Notes under the pieces: generated by a model
What the model was told of the DNA's origin: nothing
The model's input: only the letters and a program-made list of their open reading frames with translations
Database searches by the model: none
Source: Burkholderiales bacterium
GTDB lineage: Bacteria; Pseudomonadota; Gammaproteobacteria; Burkholderiales; Usitatibacteraceae
Length of the DNA: 46,604 nucleotides
Reading direction: 5' to 3'
NCBI GenBank assembly: GCA_025359985.1
Contig: JANYDB010000028.1
Coordinates: 1 to 46,604 of the forward strand
Shown: one piece after another, positions 34,706 through 42,103 of the stretch
Layout of the letters: each line of letters starts with the position of its first letter
Numbering within the stretch: the first letter of the stretch is position 1
Position numbers and translations under genes: made by a program

Positions 34706-36673
34706 ATGATGTCGCGAAGTGGTTCTTATAAACAATTTTACGAACGCTCCATCAACCAGCCCGATACATTTTGGACGGAACAAGCCGCGCGGATTGAATG
34801 GGTAAAACCGTTTACGCAAGTCTGCGATTTTTCCAACCCACCTTTTGCAAAATGGTTTGTGGGCGGCGAGACCAATCTTTGCTATAACGCGATTGATCGC
34901 CACCTCGTCAGCCGTGCCGACCAGAACGCGCTGATATGGATCTCGTCCGAGGTTGAACAGCAGCGAATCTTCACCTACCGGCAATTGTTTGACGAAGTGA
35001 ATCGCTTTGCCGCGATCCTCAAATCATTGGGCGTTGGCAAAGGTGACCGCGTCCTCATTTACATGCCGATGATTCCAGAGGCGGTGTTTGCGATGCTGGC
35101 AACGGTGCGTATTGGTGCCATACACTCGGTGGTATTCGGCGGTTTCGCTGCGGCCTCACTCGCCACCCGTATAGACGATGCGCGGCCCAAAGTCATGATC
35201 ACGGCTGACGCGGGTTCGCGTATGGGTAAAGTGATTCCGCTCAAACCACTGACCGATGAATCGATTCAGCTGTCCCAATATCCCCCCAAACACGTGGTGA
35301 TCGTAAATCGAGGCCTCGATAAAGCGATTCACTATATTCCGGGTCGCGATATGGATTATGTGGCGCTATGTCATCGTCATCATGGTGAGGTAGTGCCTTG
35401 TGAGTGGGTGGAATCTAGCCATCCCAGTTATATTCTCTACACCAGTGGCACCACCGGCAAACCCAAAGGCGTGCAGCGCGATACCGGTGGCTATGCGGTT
35501 GCGCTGGCGGCCTCGATGCCCCATATCTTTGCCACCAAACCGGGTGAAACATTTTTTTGTACATCCGATATTGGCTGGGTGGTGGGGCACTCCTATATTA
35601 TTTATGCTCCGTTGATAAATGGCTCTACCACCATCATGTACGACGGGCTGCCGATACGCCCCGATGCCGGTATCTGGTGGAAAATTGTTGAAGACTACAA
35701 AGTGTCAGTGATGTTCTCGTCACCGACGGCCGTGCGGGTTCTGAAAAAACAGGATGCTGCATACCTAAGCCGATACAACACTAGTAGCCTGCGCTATCTC
35801 TTCCTGGCGGGTGAGCCGCTGGATCAACCCACCAGCGACTGGATCGAAAAAGGTCTGGGCGTAAAGGTGATTGATAATTATTGGCAAACCGAAACGGGGT
35901 GGCCAATTCTGTCTGCGGAACCGGGCATTGAGGAAACCCGACGGAAGTTGGGCTCACCCAGCTTTGCAAGCTATGGTTACACCATGAAACTCAAACAAGA
36001 GGAAACCGGCCTGGGCGTCGCGCCAAATGAAAAAGGTGTGCTGTGTATCGTACCGCCGCTTCCGCCCGGCTGTATGAGCACTATCTGGGGCGATGATAGG
36101 CGCTTTGTTAAAACTTATTTTGGCAGTTTTAAAGATGAACAGGTCTATACCACCTTCGATTCTGCCATCTGCGATGCAGACGGCTATTATTTTATTATGG
36201 GTCGCACCGATGATGTGATCAATGTGGCAGGTCATCGTCTGGGCACGCGGGAAATTGAGGAAGCGATTCAGGCCCATCCGAATATTGCTGAAGTGGCCGT
36301 AGTCGGTGTGGCTGACACACTCAAAGGGCAGGTGCCGATAGCCTTTGCAGTAGTCAAGGATGTTTCAAAAACTGCCACACCAGAACTGGCCGCACAACAT
36401 GAGAAAGCCGTGATGGCGACGGTTGATCATGAGCTCGGCGCGATCGGTCGGCCTGCGCGGGTGTATTTTGTGACGGCGCTGCCCAAAACGCGCTCCGGCA
36501 AATTATTGCGCCGTGCCATACAAGCGATTTGCGAAGGGCGTGATCCGGGCGACTTAACCACGATAGAAGACGCCAGTGCGCTTGAGCAAGTATGCAATGT
36601 GGTTGCCGGTAGCGTTCTTTTCGACCTTGCCCCTGATACGGCACGCAGGGTCGCTCCGACGGTTGCTCTTTAG
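34706..36673 (+). CDS. prpE: Propionyl-CoA synthetase PrpE
   Basis: It activates propionate to propionyl-CoA through a propionyl-AMP intermediate. The 655-residue ANL-family enzyme contains [18 protein letters not shown], the P-loop-like [36 protein letters not shown], the A5 motif [14 protein letters not shown], and the C-terminal catalytic Lys599 in [20 protein letters not shown] and the PrpE-like start ([20 protein letters not shown]) argue for PrpE over acetyl-CoA synthetase. It supplies the substrate for PrpC encoded 20 kb away. ATG 34706 and ATG 34709 are both possible starts. Confidence 0.95.
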   Translation: MMSRSGSYKQFYERSINQPDTFWTEQAARIEWVKPFTQVCDFSNPPFAKWFVGGETNLCYNAIDRHLVSRADQNALIWISSEVEQQRIFTYRQLFDEVNRFAAILKSLGVGKGDRVLIYMPMIPEAVFAMLATVRIGAIHSVVFGGFAAASLATRIDDARPKVMITADAGSRMGKVIPLKPLTDESIQLSQYPPKHVVIVNRGLDKAIHYIPGRDMDYVALCHRHHGEVVPCEWVESSHPSYILYTSGTTGKPKGVQRDTGGYAVALAASMPHIFATKPGETFFCTSDIGWVVGHSYIIYAPLINGSTTIMYDGLPIRPDAGIWWKIVEDYKVSVMFSSPTAVRVLKKQDAAYLSRYNTSSLRYLFLAGEPLDQPTSDWIEKGLGVKVIDNYWQTETGWPILSAEPGIEETRRKLGSPSFASYGYTMKLKQEETGLGVAPNEKGVLCIVPPLPPGCMSTIWGDDRRFVKTYFGSFKDEQVYTTFDSAICDADGYYFIMGRTDDVINVAGHRLGTREIEEAIQAHPNIAEVAVVGVADTLKGQVPIAFAVVKDVSKTATPELAAQHEKAVMATVDHELGAIGRPARVYFVTALPKTRSGKLLRRAIQAICEGRDPGDLTTIEDASALEQVCNVVAGSVLFDLAPDTARRVAPTVAL

Positions 36674-36699
36674 GTCGTTCCTAAAGCGGCTTTATCCGT

Positions 36700-37206
36700 T
36701 TGAAAAAAGATGCATCTTATCTGGTGCCTGATTTGCTGGCCCCGAATCTAAAACTTGTTTTTTGCGGCACTGCACCGTCAACAGCATCTGCTAAAGCAGT
36801 GGCGTATTATGCAAAATCCGGCAATCGATTCTGGCCTTCATTGCATGAAGTCCGAATCACCCCTCATCGGTTTGCACCGAAGGATTATCCACAGCTGCTC
36901 ACATTGGGCGTTGGACTTACAGATTTATGCAAAGTGCATGCGGGTACTGACGCGCAATTGCCAGCAGATGCTTTTGACGCATCATCTTTTAAAGCCAAAA
37001 TGCTTCGTTACCAGCCACGGATAATTGCTTTTACCAGTAAAAATGCGGCTCAGATATGGCTGGGGCGTCCTGTTGAGTATGGTTTGCAAAAAGATCGGCT
37101 GGGACAAAGCCGACTCTTTGTATTGACATCGCCCTCGGGTCTGGCAACACGCTTTTTTGATATTGAGATATGGCGCACGCTGGCACAGCAACTTAACAAG
37201 GTTTAA
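36700..37206 (+). CDS. Mug/TDG-superfamily DNA glycosylase with altered active-site motif
   Basis: The 168-residue protein follows the G/T(U)-mismatch uracil-DNA glycosylase pattern: LAPNLKLVFCG, then GNRFWPSLHE, GVGLTDLCK, RIIAFTSKNAAQIWLG and the C-terminal VLTSPSGLATRFF, which matches the E. coli VLPNPSGLSR region. The first motif reads GTAPS where E. coli Mug has GINPG, so the catalytic Asn is replaced by Ala. Members with this variant exist in betaproteobacteria to my recollection, but their activity may differ. The start appears to be TTG 36700; the ribosome site is weak. It converges on yihY with 12 nt between the stops. Confidence 0.82.
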   Translation: MKKDASYLVPDLLAPNLKLVFCGTAPSTASAKAVAYYAKSGNRFWPSLHEVRITPHRFAPKDYPQLLTLGVGLTDLCKVHAGTDAQLPADAFDASSFKAKMLRYQPRIIAFTSKNAAQIWLGRPVEYGLQKDRLGQSRLFVLTSPSGLATRFFDIEIWRTLAQQLNKV

Positions 37207-37218
37207 AACTGCTCATTT

Positions 37219-38124
37219 TTAAAACGCCTGCTCTGCTTTCACATCAATGTTTTCAGGCAGGTCGCGCATAGATCCATATGTTCGTGCATAAACCCATGTG
37301 AATTCTGCGCCGATCAAAAAAATCTGCGCCGAGTAATACACCCATACAAGAATCACCGCCAAGGAGCCCGCCGCACCGAATCCAGAAGCGATCCCGCTGG
37401 TGCCGATATAAACCCCGATTAAAAATTTGCCAATCGTGAATAAAAAAGAGGTCACCAGTGCGCCAATCCACACATCTTTCCATTTGACTCGCACGCGTGG
37501 CATGAGTTTGTAAATCATCGCAAAGATGATGGTCGAAAGCACAAAGCCGAACGCCAAATTAATTATTTGCGCCAGCGCTTCCCAGCCCTGAAAAACAGGC
37601 CCCCACCATTTTCCCAGCGCGCTTACCACTGCACCCGCCACCAACGAAACCATTAGCAAAAATGCAATGCCTAAAATCATGCCTAGCGAGAGCAACCTCG
37701 CGCGTAATAGGTGCCAAATACCACCGTTTTTCTGTTTGACGGGTGCGCGCCAGATGCGATCAAGCGCATTCTGCAGTTCACCAAAAACGCTAGTTGCACC
37801 GATCATAAGCAGCGCAATGCCAATAATACTGGCGCTGATACTTTGGGCGGGCTTATTCAGTTTTACTAATAGTGACTCAAGTGCTTGGGCGGCGCTATGA
37901 CCCATTAAGGTGCTCAGTTGAGCAAAAAGCTCACCTCTAGCTGCTTCCTCACCAAATACCAGACCGGCAATCGACATCACAATAAGTAGCAGTGGCGCCA
38001 TCGAAAAAATCGTGTAATAAGAAAGTGCGGCACCCATACTGGGTGCCGCATCATCAACCCATGCGTTTCCCGCTTGGGCAATGAGAGCAAATGATTTTTT
38101 TAAAAACCGCGTCGACAACATCAT
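37219..38124 (-). CDS. YihY/BrkB-family inner membrane protein
   Basis: The 301-residue polytopic protein has about six membrane spans and the family signatures: APSMGAALSYYTIFSMAPLL near the N-terminus, LQNALDRIWRAP in the middle and GSLAVILVWVYYSAQIFLIG then AEFTWVYARTYGS near the end. The family was once called RNase BN, but that activity belongs to another protein; its transport or virulence role is unsettled. ATG 38124 and ATG 38121 both possible. A His/Asp-rich small gene lies 57 nt upstream on the same strand. Confidence 0.93.
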   Translation of the reverse strand: MMLSTRFLKKSFALIAQAGNAWVDDAAPSMGAALSYYTIFSMAPLLLIVMSIAGLVFGEEAARGELFAQLSTLMGHSAAQALESLLVKLNKPAQSISASIIGIALLMIGATSVFGELQNALDRIWRAPVKQKNGGIWHLLRARLLSLGMILGIAFLLMVSLVAGAVVSALGKWWGPVFQGWEALAQIINLAFGFVLSTIIFAMIYKLMPRVRVKWKDVWIGALVTSFLFTIGKFLIGVYIGTSGIASGFGAAGSLAVILVWVYYSAQIFLIGAEFTWVYARTYGSMRDLPENIDVKAEQAF

Positions 38125-38180
38125 CGGATGGTTAAATAAGCGGCCGGTTTGCGAGGACGTTCATGCACCCATTCATGAAA

Positions 38181-38513
38181 CTATCTTCGCGGCCGAGCTG
38201 GCATACGATCCTGATATGTCCGATCTTTTCCGGCAGCTGGGTGGCTTGATACGGGATTGTGTATTTTGTCGCTGTCTGCGTCGTCATCATGATCATCATC
38301 CTGATGATCGTCGCTGGTTACCAGTCCTGATTTGCCATACGTCTTATCATGCCGACTACGGATTTGATGGTGCTGCTGATGAGTCTGATACGAGTACAGA
38401 TCATTGCGGTCATCGCGCTGCCGATCAGGGCTGCGACCGCGTGAGTCGTTTGACGCTATTTGCTTTTCCGGTATGGTTGAATTGGGGTCGTAATTTTCAT
38501 CAGCGTGATTCAT
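38181..38513 (-). CDS. Small hydrophilic His/Asp-rich protein, hypothetical
   Basis: I do not recognise a family. The 110-residue protein has no hydrophobic segment and is rich in Asp, His, Gln, Arg and Ser, with clusters such as THQQHHQIRS and DDHQDDDHDDDADSD that could bind divalent metals. Support for coding comes from a GGAG motif 8 nt before ATG 38513, a start context better than for the competing plus-strand frame (38081-38515), and position directly upstream of yihY on the same strand. It may be intrinsically disordered. Confidence is moderate because low-complexity sequence is a weak guide. Confidence 0.5.
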   Translation of the reverse strand: MNHADENYDPNSTIPEKQIASNDSRGRSPDRQRDDRNDLYSYQTHQQHHQIRSRHDKTYGKSGLVTSDDHQDDDHDDDADSDKIHNPVSSHPAAGKDRTYQDRMPARPRR

Positions 38514-38532
38514 GAAGGAATCTCCATTATGA

Positions 38533-38739
38533 GTGGCAGGATTAGAATATGAAATTTTTACTCATTGTTTAACAATTATTACTTTATTTTCCCCAATTTT
38601 TGCTGCCAAAGATGTAGGAAAAACAGCCAATGAAACGTTAGCCTTTAAACGATTCGTTACCCTTTATACCCTGGCCGCAGAAACTATTCGCCTACATAGA
38701 AATGCAGTTATAGCCGACTTTCTACCTGCTGAAATTTGA
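38533..38739 (+). pseudogene. Remnant or small exported protein, uncertain
   Basis: A 68-codon frame from GTG 38533 encodes a hydrophobic stretch with a signal-peptidase-like end (TIITLFSPIFAAKD) and a short polar domain (TANETLAFKRFVTLY). A better signal-peptide start, MKFLLI from ATG 38549, is in another frame, so a one-base frameshift near 38566 may have broken the original gene. No family is recognised. It borders a patch of decayed genes. Confidence 0.35.
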
Positions 38740-38784
38740 AGATACTATAGCCGTTTTCAAAAAATTTTGATGTAAAAGGCTCTT

Positions 38785-39123
38785 ATGTTGACTCTGGATA
38801 CTCATGTTTTAATGCGTGTGGTACAAATAAATGATGAGCCATGTCGGCTTCCGCTGAACAGCGGCTTTAGCGAGAGCACTGCGTATCGGATGCTAGGCAT
38901 GTTTAATCCCTCTGAAACTTCGGATGCGTATTTCATACTTTCAAATGATCGTGATGAAATTTGGTATATCTGCAATCGTGATCTCAGCACTGTTGGTGTG
39001 CTGGATGACTTTCGGGGTTTTCGCGTGCCGCTAGACCTGATTGCGCGCATCAAAGATGGCAGTTCAGTTGCTGGTGCTGCTGACACTAGCACTAGCACTA
39101 ACACCAACAATCAAACCCATTAA
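38785..39123 (+). CDS. Conserved-looking hypothetical protein
   Basis: The 112-residue protein is not recognised as a named family. It has a compact domain up to residue about 93 (NSGFSESTAYRMLGMFNP, DAYFILSNDRDEIWYICNRD, DDFRGFRVPLDL) followed by a Thr/Ser/Asn-rich tail. AAAAGG lies 9 nt upstream of ATG 38785. Its stop codon overlaps the ATG of the PQ-loop remnant as TAATG, so the two were once translated together. It is intact, unlike its downstream neighbours. Confidence 0.65.
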   Translation: MLTLDTHVLMRVVQINDEPCRLPLNSGFSESTAYRMLGMFNPSETSDAYFILSNDRDEIWYICNRDLSTVGVLDDFRGFRVPLDLIARIKDGSSVAGAADTSTSTNTNNQTH

Positions 39124-39393
39124 TGATTAAAAATGCGGACTGGGTCGGTTGGTTGGCGGGACTGATTCTTCTCGCAACCGTCGGCGCACAGGTTTTTACG
39201 CAATGGAAGGCGGGAACTATCAAGGCCTTTCGCGATGGCTTTTCATCGGGCAGATCGCCGCCTCTATTGGCTTTGTTATCTATAGTTGGGCAGTTTGAAA
39301 CTGGGTGTTTGTAGTGACCAATTTTTTATATTGATAACGGCTTGTCTGGGACAAATCATTTTTTTGCGCAGTCGTGACAAGGCAGGTTTAACC
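39123..39393 (+). pseudogene. Decayed PQ-loop / SemiSWEET-like transporter
   Basis: Three segments in three frames together make a three-span PQ-loop protein. Frame one from ATG 39123 gives DWVGWLAGLILLATVGAQVF and TQWKAG. The frame beginning near 39224 gives GLSRWLFIGQIAASIGFV and IYSWAV, then an in-frame TGA at 39296-39298, then NWVFVVTN. The third frame (near 39331) gives LITACLGQIIFLRSRDK. At least two frameshifts and one stop are needed to explain this. SemiSWEET proteins are small sugar transporters; the remnant should not make a functional product. The ATG overlaps the stop of the preceding gene. Confidence 0.72.
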
Positions 39394-39487
39394 AAAGATA
39401 CGAAAGTAGGGGTAATCGTAGACGCAAACGCAAATTCAGCGGCGGCTTCCAACGTTGCGCTGCAAGCCAGGAAGGTGCATAAAAATC

Positions 39488-39901
39488 ATGACAGAACTTG
39501 AAGGGGGCTCCACCGTTATTACGTCAGGTACACAATAGCTCGCGGATTTTTCGGACTGTCGCTGTGACACGACTCTGCTTAGCAATGCAGCAGAACTGGA
39601 ACTGCGGTCCATGGCAATCTTCAACGCGGCCAATCTACAAATAATGGGTCGTGTGTTCCATCAGTTTTAGCCGGTCGGTGCCACGGGCCTTATCTTGTTG
39701 GCTGAATCACATCTTGTTATCCACACGTGGTCAGAGCTGGGCAGCGTCGCAATTGATTTATGTATTTGTAATTTGACTGAAAATAATACTTATAAAGCGG
39801 AAACAGTTTTTCGGCAGTTAATTCATTTGTTTAAGCTGGCCACTTATACGCATCTACTTATATACAGGCGATTCGCTGGTACGGATGTCCTTCTGGCGTA
39901 A
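39488..39901 (+). pseudogene. speD: S-adenosylmethionine decarboxylase interrupted by two amber codons
   Basis: One continuous frame of 138 codons from ATG 39488 to TAA 39899 is broken only by TAG at 39536 and TAG at 39668. The segments read LADFSDCRCDTTLLSNAAEL and MGRVFHQF, then PVGATGLILLAESHLVIHTW, ELGSVAIDLCICNLTENNTY and KAETVFRQLIHLFK. These match prokaryotic AdoMet decarboxylase (SpeD), including the Glu-Ser processing site in AESHLVIHTW, which generates the pyruvoyl group. Intact enzyme makes the aminopropyl donor for spermidine. With both stops read as stops the gene is dead; the neighbouring remnants support decay rather than recoding. Confidence 0.78.
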
Positions 39902-40151
39902 CCGCATGGTTCACAACTTACTCGCCTATCCCTATCTTGGCCCGAAATTATGTTATAGGCAAACGCCTACAAAAATATTCACAGCATGCCGACTATATGA
40001 GATTCATCGCTTCTCTATATTGCAATAACATCTTTAATCATTGTGGTAAACGGTGAATAATTAATATTCATATTAAATACTTGCATTAAAAAAAGCCCGA
40101 AAAATTCGGAATTTTTTGCGTTTTTAAATAAGCAATATTAGGAGAGAATTT
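39902..40151. other. AT-rich intergenic stretch with terminator-like hairpin
   Basis: No gene is seen. A hairpin CCGAA / TTCGG (about 40097-40109) flanked by A-runs on the left and T-runs on the right (40087-40127) resembles a weak bidirectional terminator just before the truncated membrane-protein gene. Confidence 0.4.
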
Positions 40152-40277
40152 ATGAATAGCGTTGCATCGACCTGCTATAAATCTCAACCAGAATTTACGC
40201 TCGGCACAACAGGTCACGAGGCCAACAGTTCAGGGGCGTCATGGGCTGCCGTTTTGGCGGGCGCATCAAGGTGCTGA
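40152..40277 (+). pseudogene. 5' fragment of a membrane-protein gene
   Basis: From ATG 40152, preceded by a strong AGGAGA ribosome site, the frame encodes 41 residues ending in SGASWAAVLAGASRC. The segment SWAAVLAGA recalls the start of the first membrane span of a conserved betaproteobacterial membrane protein, but the hydrophobic region stops at once and the TGA follows. The next bases (40270-40370) hold a separate short frame with KVLNRIGLEKR and EYDRLLPLKIVT, unrelated to a membrane protein. This looks like a gene truncated by a deletion junction. Confidence 0.5.
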
Positions 40278-40491
40278 ATCGCATAGGATTGGAGAAGCGG
40301 TCGTGTGAATGTTACGCAGTGGTCAAAGCAGAATATGATCGGCTGCTTCCATTGAAGATAGTCACCTAACTTATAGATTATGATTTATCAATATGTCTAT
40401 TTCTACCGAATTTGGCCGTTCAAGGATCAGCTGATATGAAATTTATTAATTTTTATTGCCCAACAAAATTGTCGTGTGCAGAGCTGCCAAT
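40278..40491. other. Stretch without an intact gene upstream of the diguanylate cyclase
   Basis: A short frame ending at TAA near 40370 encodes about 33 residues with no recognised family. The remainder is AT-rich leader of the next gene. No terminator or RNA gene is recognised. Confidence 0.4.
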
Positions 40492-41406
40492 ATGAAAACC
40501 ATTCCAATCGCGGATTCGATCCAGGTTGCAGGGGATTCGAATGCGCTCACAAAAGTGCTTGAAGAAAACGAGCACATAAAAGAGTTGGTTGAAAATTCAG
40601 CAGACGAGCTTAAATCGGTAAATGCGGTGCTCAAGCAAGGACTAACCGATCAAAATCTTTCATCAGCGGCCGAAAAAGGCATTGAGAACGCGATCGCTAA
40701 AAATGACGAGGTCGAAGAAAAGGTGAGAGATGCGGCTGAAAAGCTATCTGCTGTAAATCTTGCTTTAGAAAGTGAGGTTAGAGATCGCACTATGCTGGAT
40801 CATCGATTTGCGGCGTTGACAGAGCAGGAAGAAGCGGCGCGCCATGCTGCGTTTCATGATGTGCTGACGGGCTTGGCGAATCGCGCGCTGTTTTACGACA
40901 GGGTAGAGCAGGGTATCGTCAAAGCGAAGCGACACCGCTTGGCTTTAGCGGTAATATTTTTGGACTTGGACCACTTCAAAATTATCAACGACTTGCACGG
41001 ACACGATGCGGGCGACTACGTGTTGCAAACGATTGCGCAACGACTCAAAGAAAGTTGTCGCCGCGATGACACGGTTTGTCGTCTGGGCGGCGATGAGTTC
41101 CTTTTTCTTTTAAACGAGGCTGGAGATGAAACTAATATGGCCGGTGTAGCAGAAAAATTTATCCAGACAATTAGAATGCCCTACATTTTTAGTAATGATG
41201 GTCGCACAATTAATGTTTTAGTCGATGCGAGTATGGGTATCGCTATATACCCACAGGATGGCACGACAGTCGAGATGCTGATCAAAAATGCAGATATCGC
41301 CATGTACCGTGCTAAGCAAAACAAGTCCGGCTATTTATTTGCTCAACAGCCGGTCCATGGATTGCCCACCGAACTAAAAAGCCCAGAAATCGGTAACGTT
41401 AAATAA
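40492..41406 (+). CDS. Diguanylate cyclase (GGDEF) with N-terminal coiled coil
   Basis: The 304-residue cytoplasmic protein has a predicted coiled-coil region (about 20-115, with DELKSVNAVLKQ and AAEKLSAVNLALESEVRDR) and a GGDEF domain from about 125 (HDVLTGLANRALFYDRV). The active site GGDEF is intact at 199-203, and the RxxD inhibitory site (RRDD) lies five residues before it. LDLDHFKIINDLHGHDAGD and NADIAMYRAKQNKSG are standard. It should make cyclic di-GMP from GTP. No membrane span or known sensory domain is visible. It ends 7 nt before the next gene, which encodes a sensory-domain protein and may be its partner. Confidence 0.92.
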   Translation: MKTIPIADSIQVAGDSNALTKVLEENEHIKELVENSADELKSVNAVLKQGLTDQNLSSAAEKGIENAIAKNDEVEEKVRDAAEKLSAVNLALESEVRDRTMLDHRFAALTEQEEAARHAAFHDVLTGLANRALFYDRVEQGIVKAKRHRLALAVIFLDLDHFKIINDLHGHDAGDYVLQTIAQRLKESCRRDDTVCRLGGDEFLFLLNEAGDETNMAGVAEKFIQTIRMPYIFSNDGRTINVLVDASMGIAIYPQDGTTVEMLIKNADIAMYRAKQNKSGYLFAQQPVHGLPTELKSPEIGNVK

Positions 41407-41413
41407 TCCTGAT

Positions 41414-42076
41414 ATGTTGCGCGATTTTTTAATTTCCCATCGACAGGTGTTGATCCAACGCTGTAAGGCCAAGTTGGCAGAAAGACTCGAGCCATCCAAA
41501 CCTCTCCCCGTAGTCGATCAGGGCGTTCCGTTGTTTCTTGAACAGTTGGTCAATAAATTGAGCGTTGAACAATTGATTAACCCGCGGCAGACTGCGGAGC
41601 GCCAGCATTCATCCGCGCTGGCGGTAACCATGTTAAATAGCGACGCTGCATTGCAGGGCAGTGAAATGTTGCGGATTGGTTTTGCGATAGATCAAGTCGT
41701 TCATTACTACGGGGATGTTGGTCAATCAATCACCGAGTTGGCCATCGAGGAAAAGATGCTCATTGACACAGACGGATTTCGCATCCTGAATCGTTGTCTG
41801 GATGATGCAATTGCCGACGCGGTAACATCGTTTTCCCACGCCCAGCAGAATCGGACAGGCAGCCAAGCGCAGACGACGCGTTCCAGCCCGGACATTTTTA
41901 ACGATAACCACCGAAGACTGATTGACATTGCAGAGCAGGCATTTTTTGCGATCAAGTCTGGCAATGTAGGATCAGGCGGAGCGACAAGCATGTTGCTTAT
42001 GCACACCTTTACTGAATTAAGTTCGCTTGTTGCACGCACCGTGGTGCAAATCAGAAAAGAGTCCAACTTTCAGTAA
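41414..42076 (+). CDS. Sensory-domain protein resembling a kinase N-terminus without the kinase
   Basis: The 220-residue protein begins MLRDFLISHRQVLIQRCKAK and contains IGFAIDQVVHYYGDVGQSIT and RILNRCLDDAIADAVTSF. This is the RsbR-like all-helical domain that usually forms the N-terminal part of betaproteobacterial sensor histidine kinases. Here the chain ends after a further helical stretch (FNDNHRRLIDIAEQAFFAIK, TELSSLVARTVVQIRKE) with no H-box or HATPase domain. It is either a natural stand-alone sensor or a truncated kinase. The 7-nt gap to the diguanylate cyclase gene suggests joint function. Confidence 0.75.
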   Translation: MLRDFLISHRQVLIQRCKAKLAERLEPSKPLPVVDQGVPLFLEQLVNKLSVEQLINPRQTAERQHSSALAVTMLNSDAALQGSEMLRIGFAIDQVVHYYGDVGQSITELAIEEKMLIDTDGFRILNRCLDDAIADAVTSFSHAQQNRTGSQAQTTRSSPDIFNDNHRRLIDIAEQAFFAIKSGNVGSGGATSMLLMHTFTELSSLVARTVVQIRKESNFQ

Positions 42077-42103
42077 CTCGCAGTGCGGTTACCATAGCGG
42101 TAA

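Noticed and set aside
38081-38515. Plus-strand frame of 144 codons opposite the His/Asp-rich gene
   Set aside because: It overlaps the start of yihY, has no good ribosome site, and the minus frame has a better start context.
39488-39901. Genetic recoding of TAG as a sense codon
   Set aside because: Neighbouring remnants show frameshifts and a TGA stop, and an intact gene in the window ends in TAG (rlmM at 1715), so ordinary decay is simpler.
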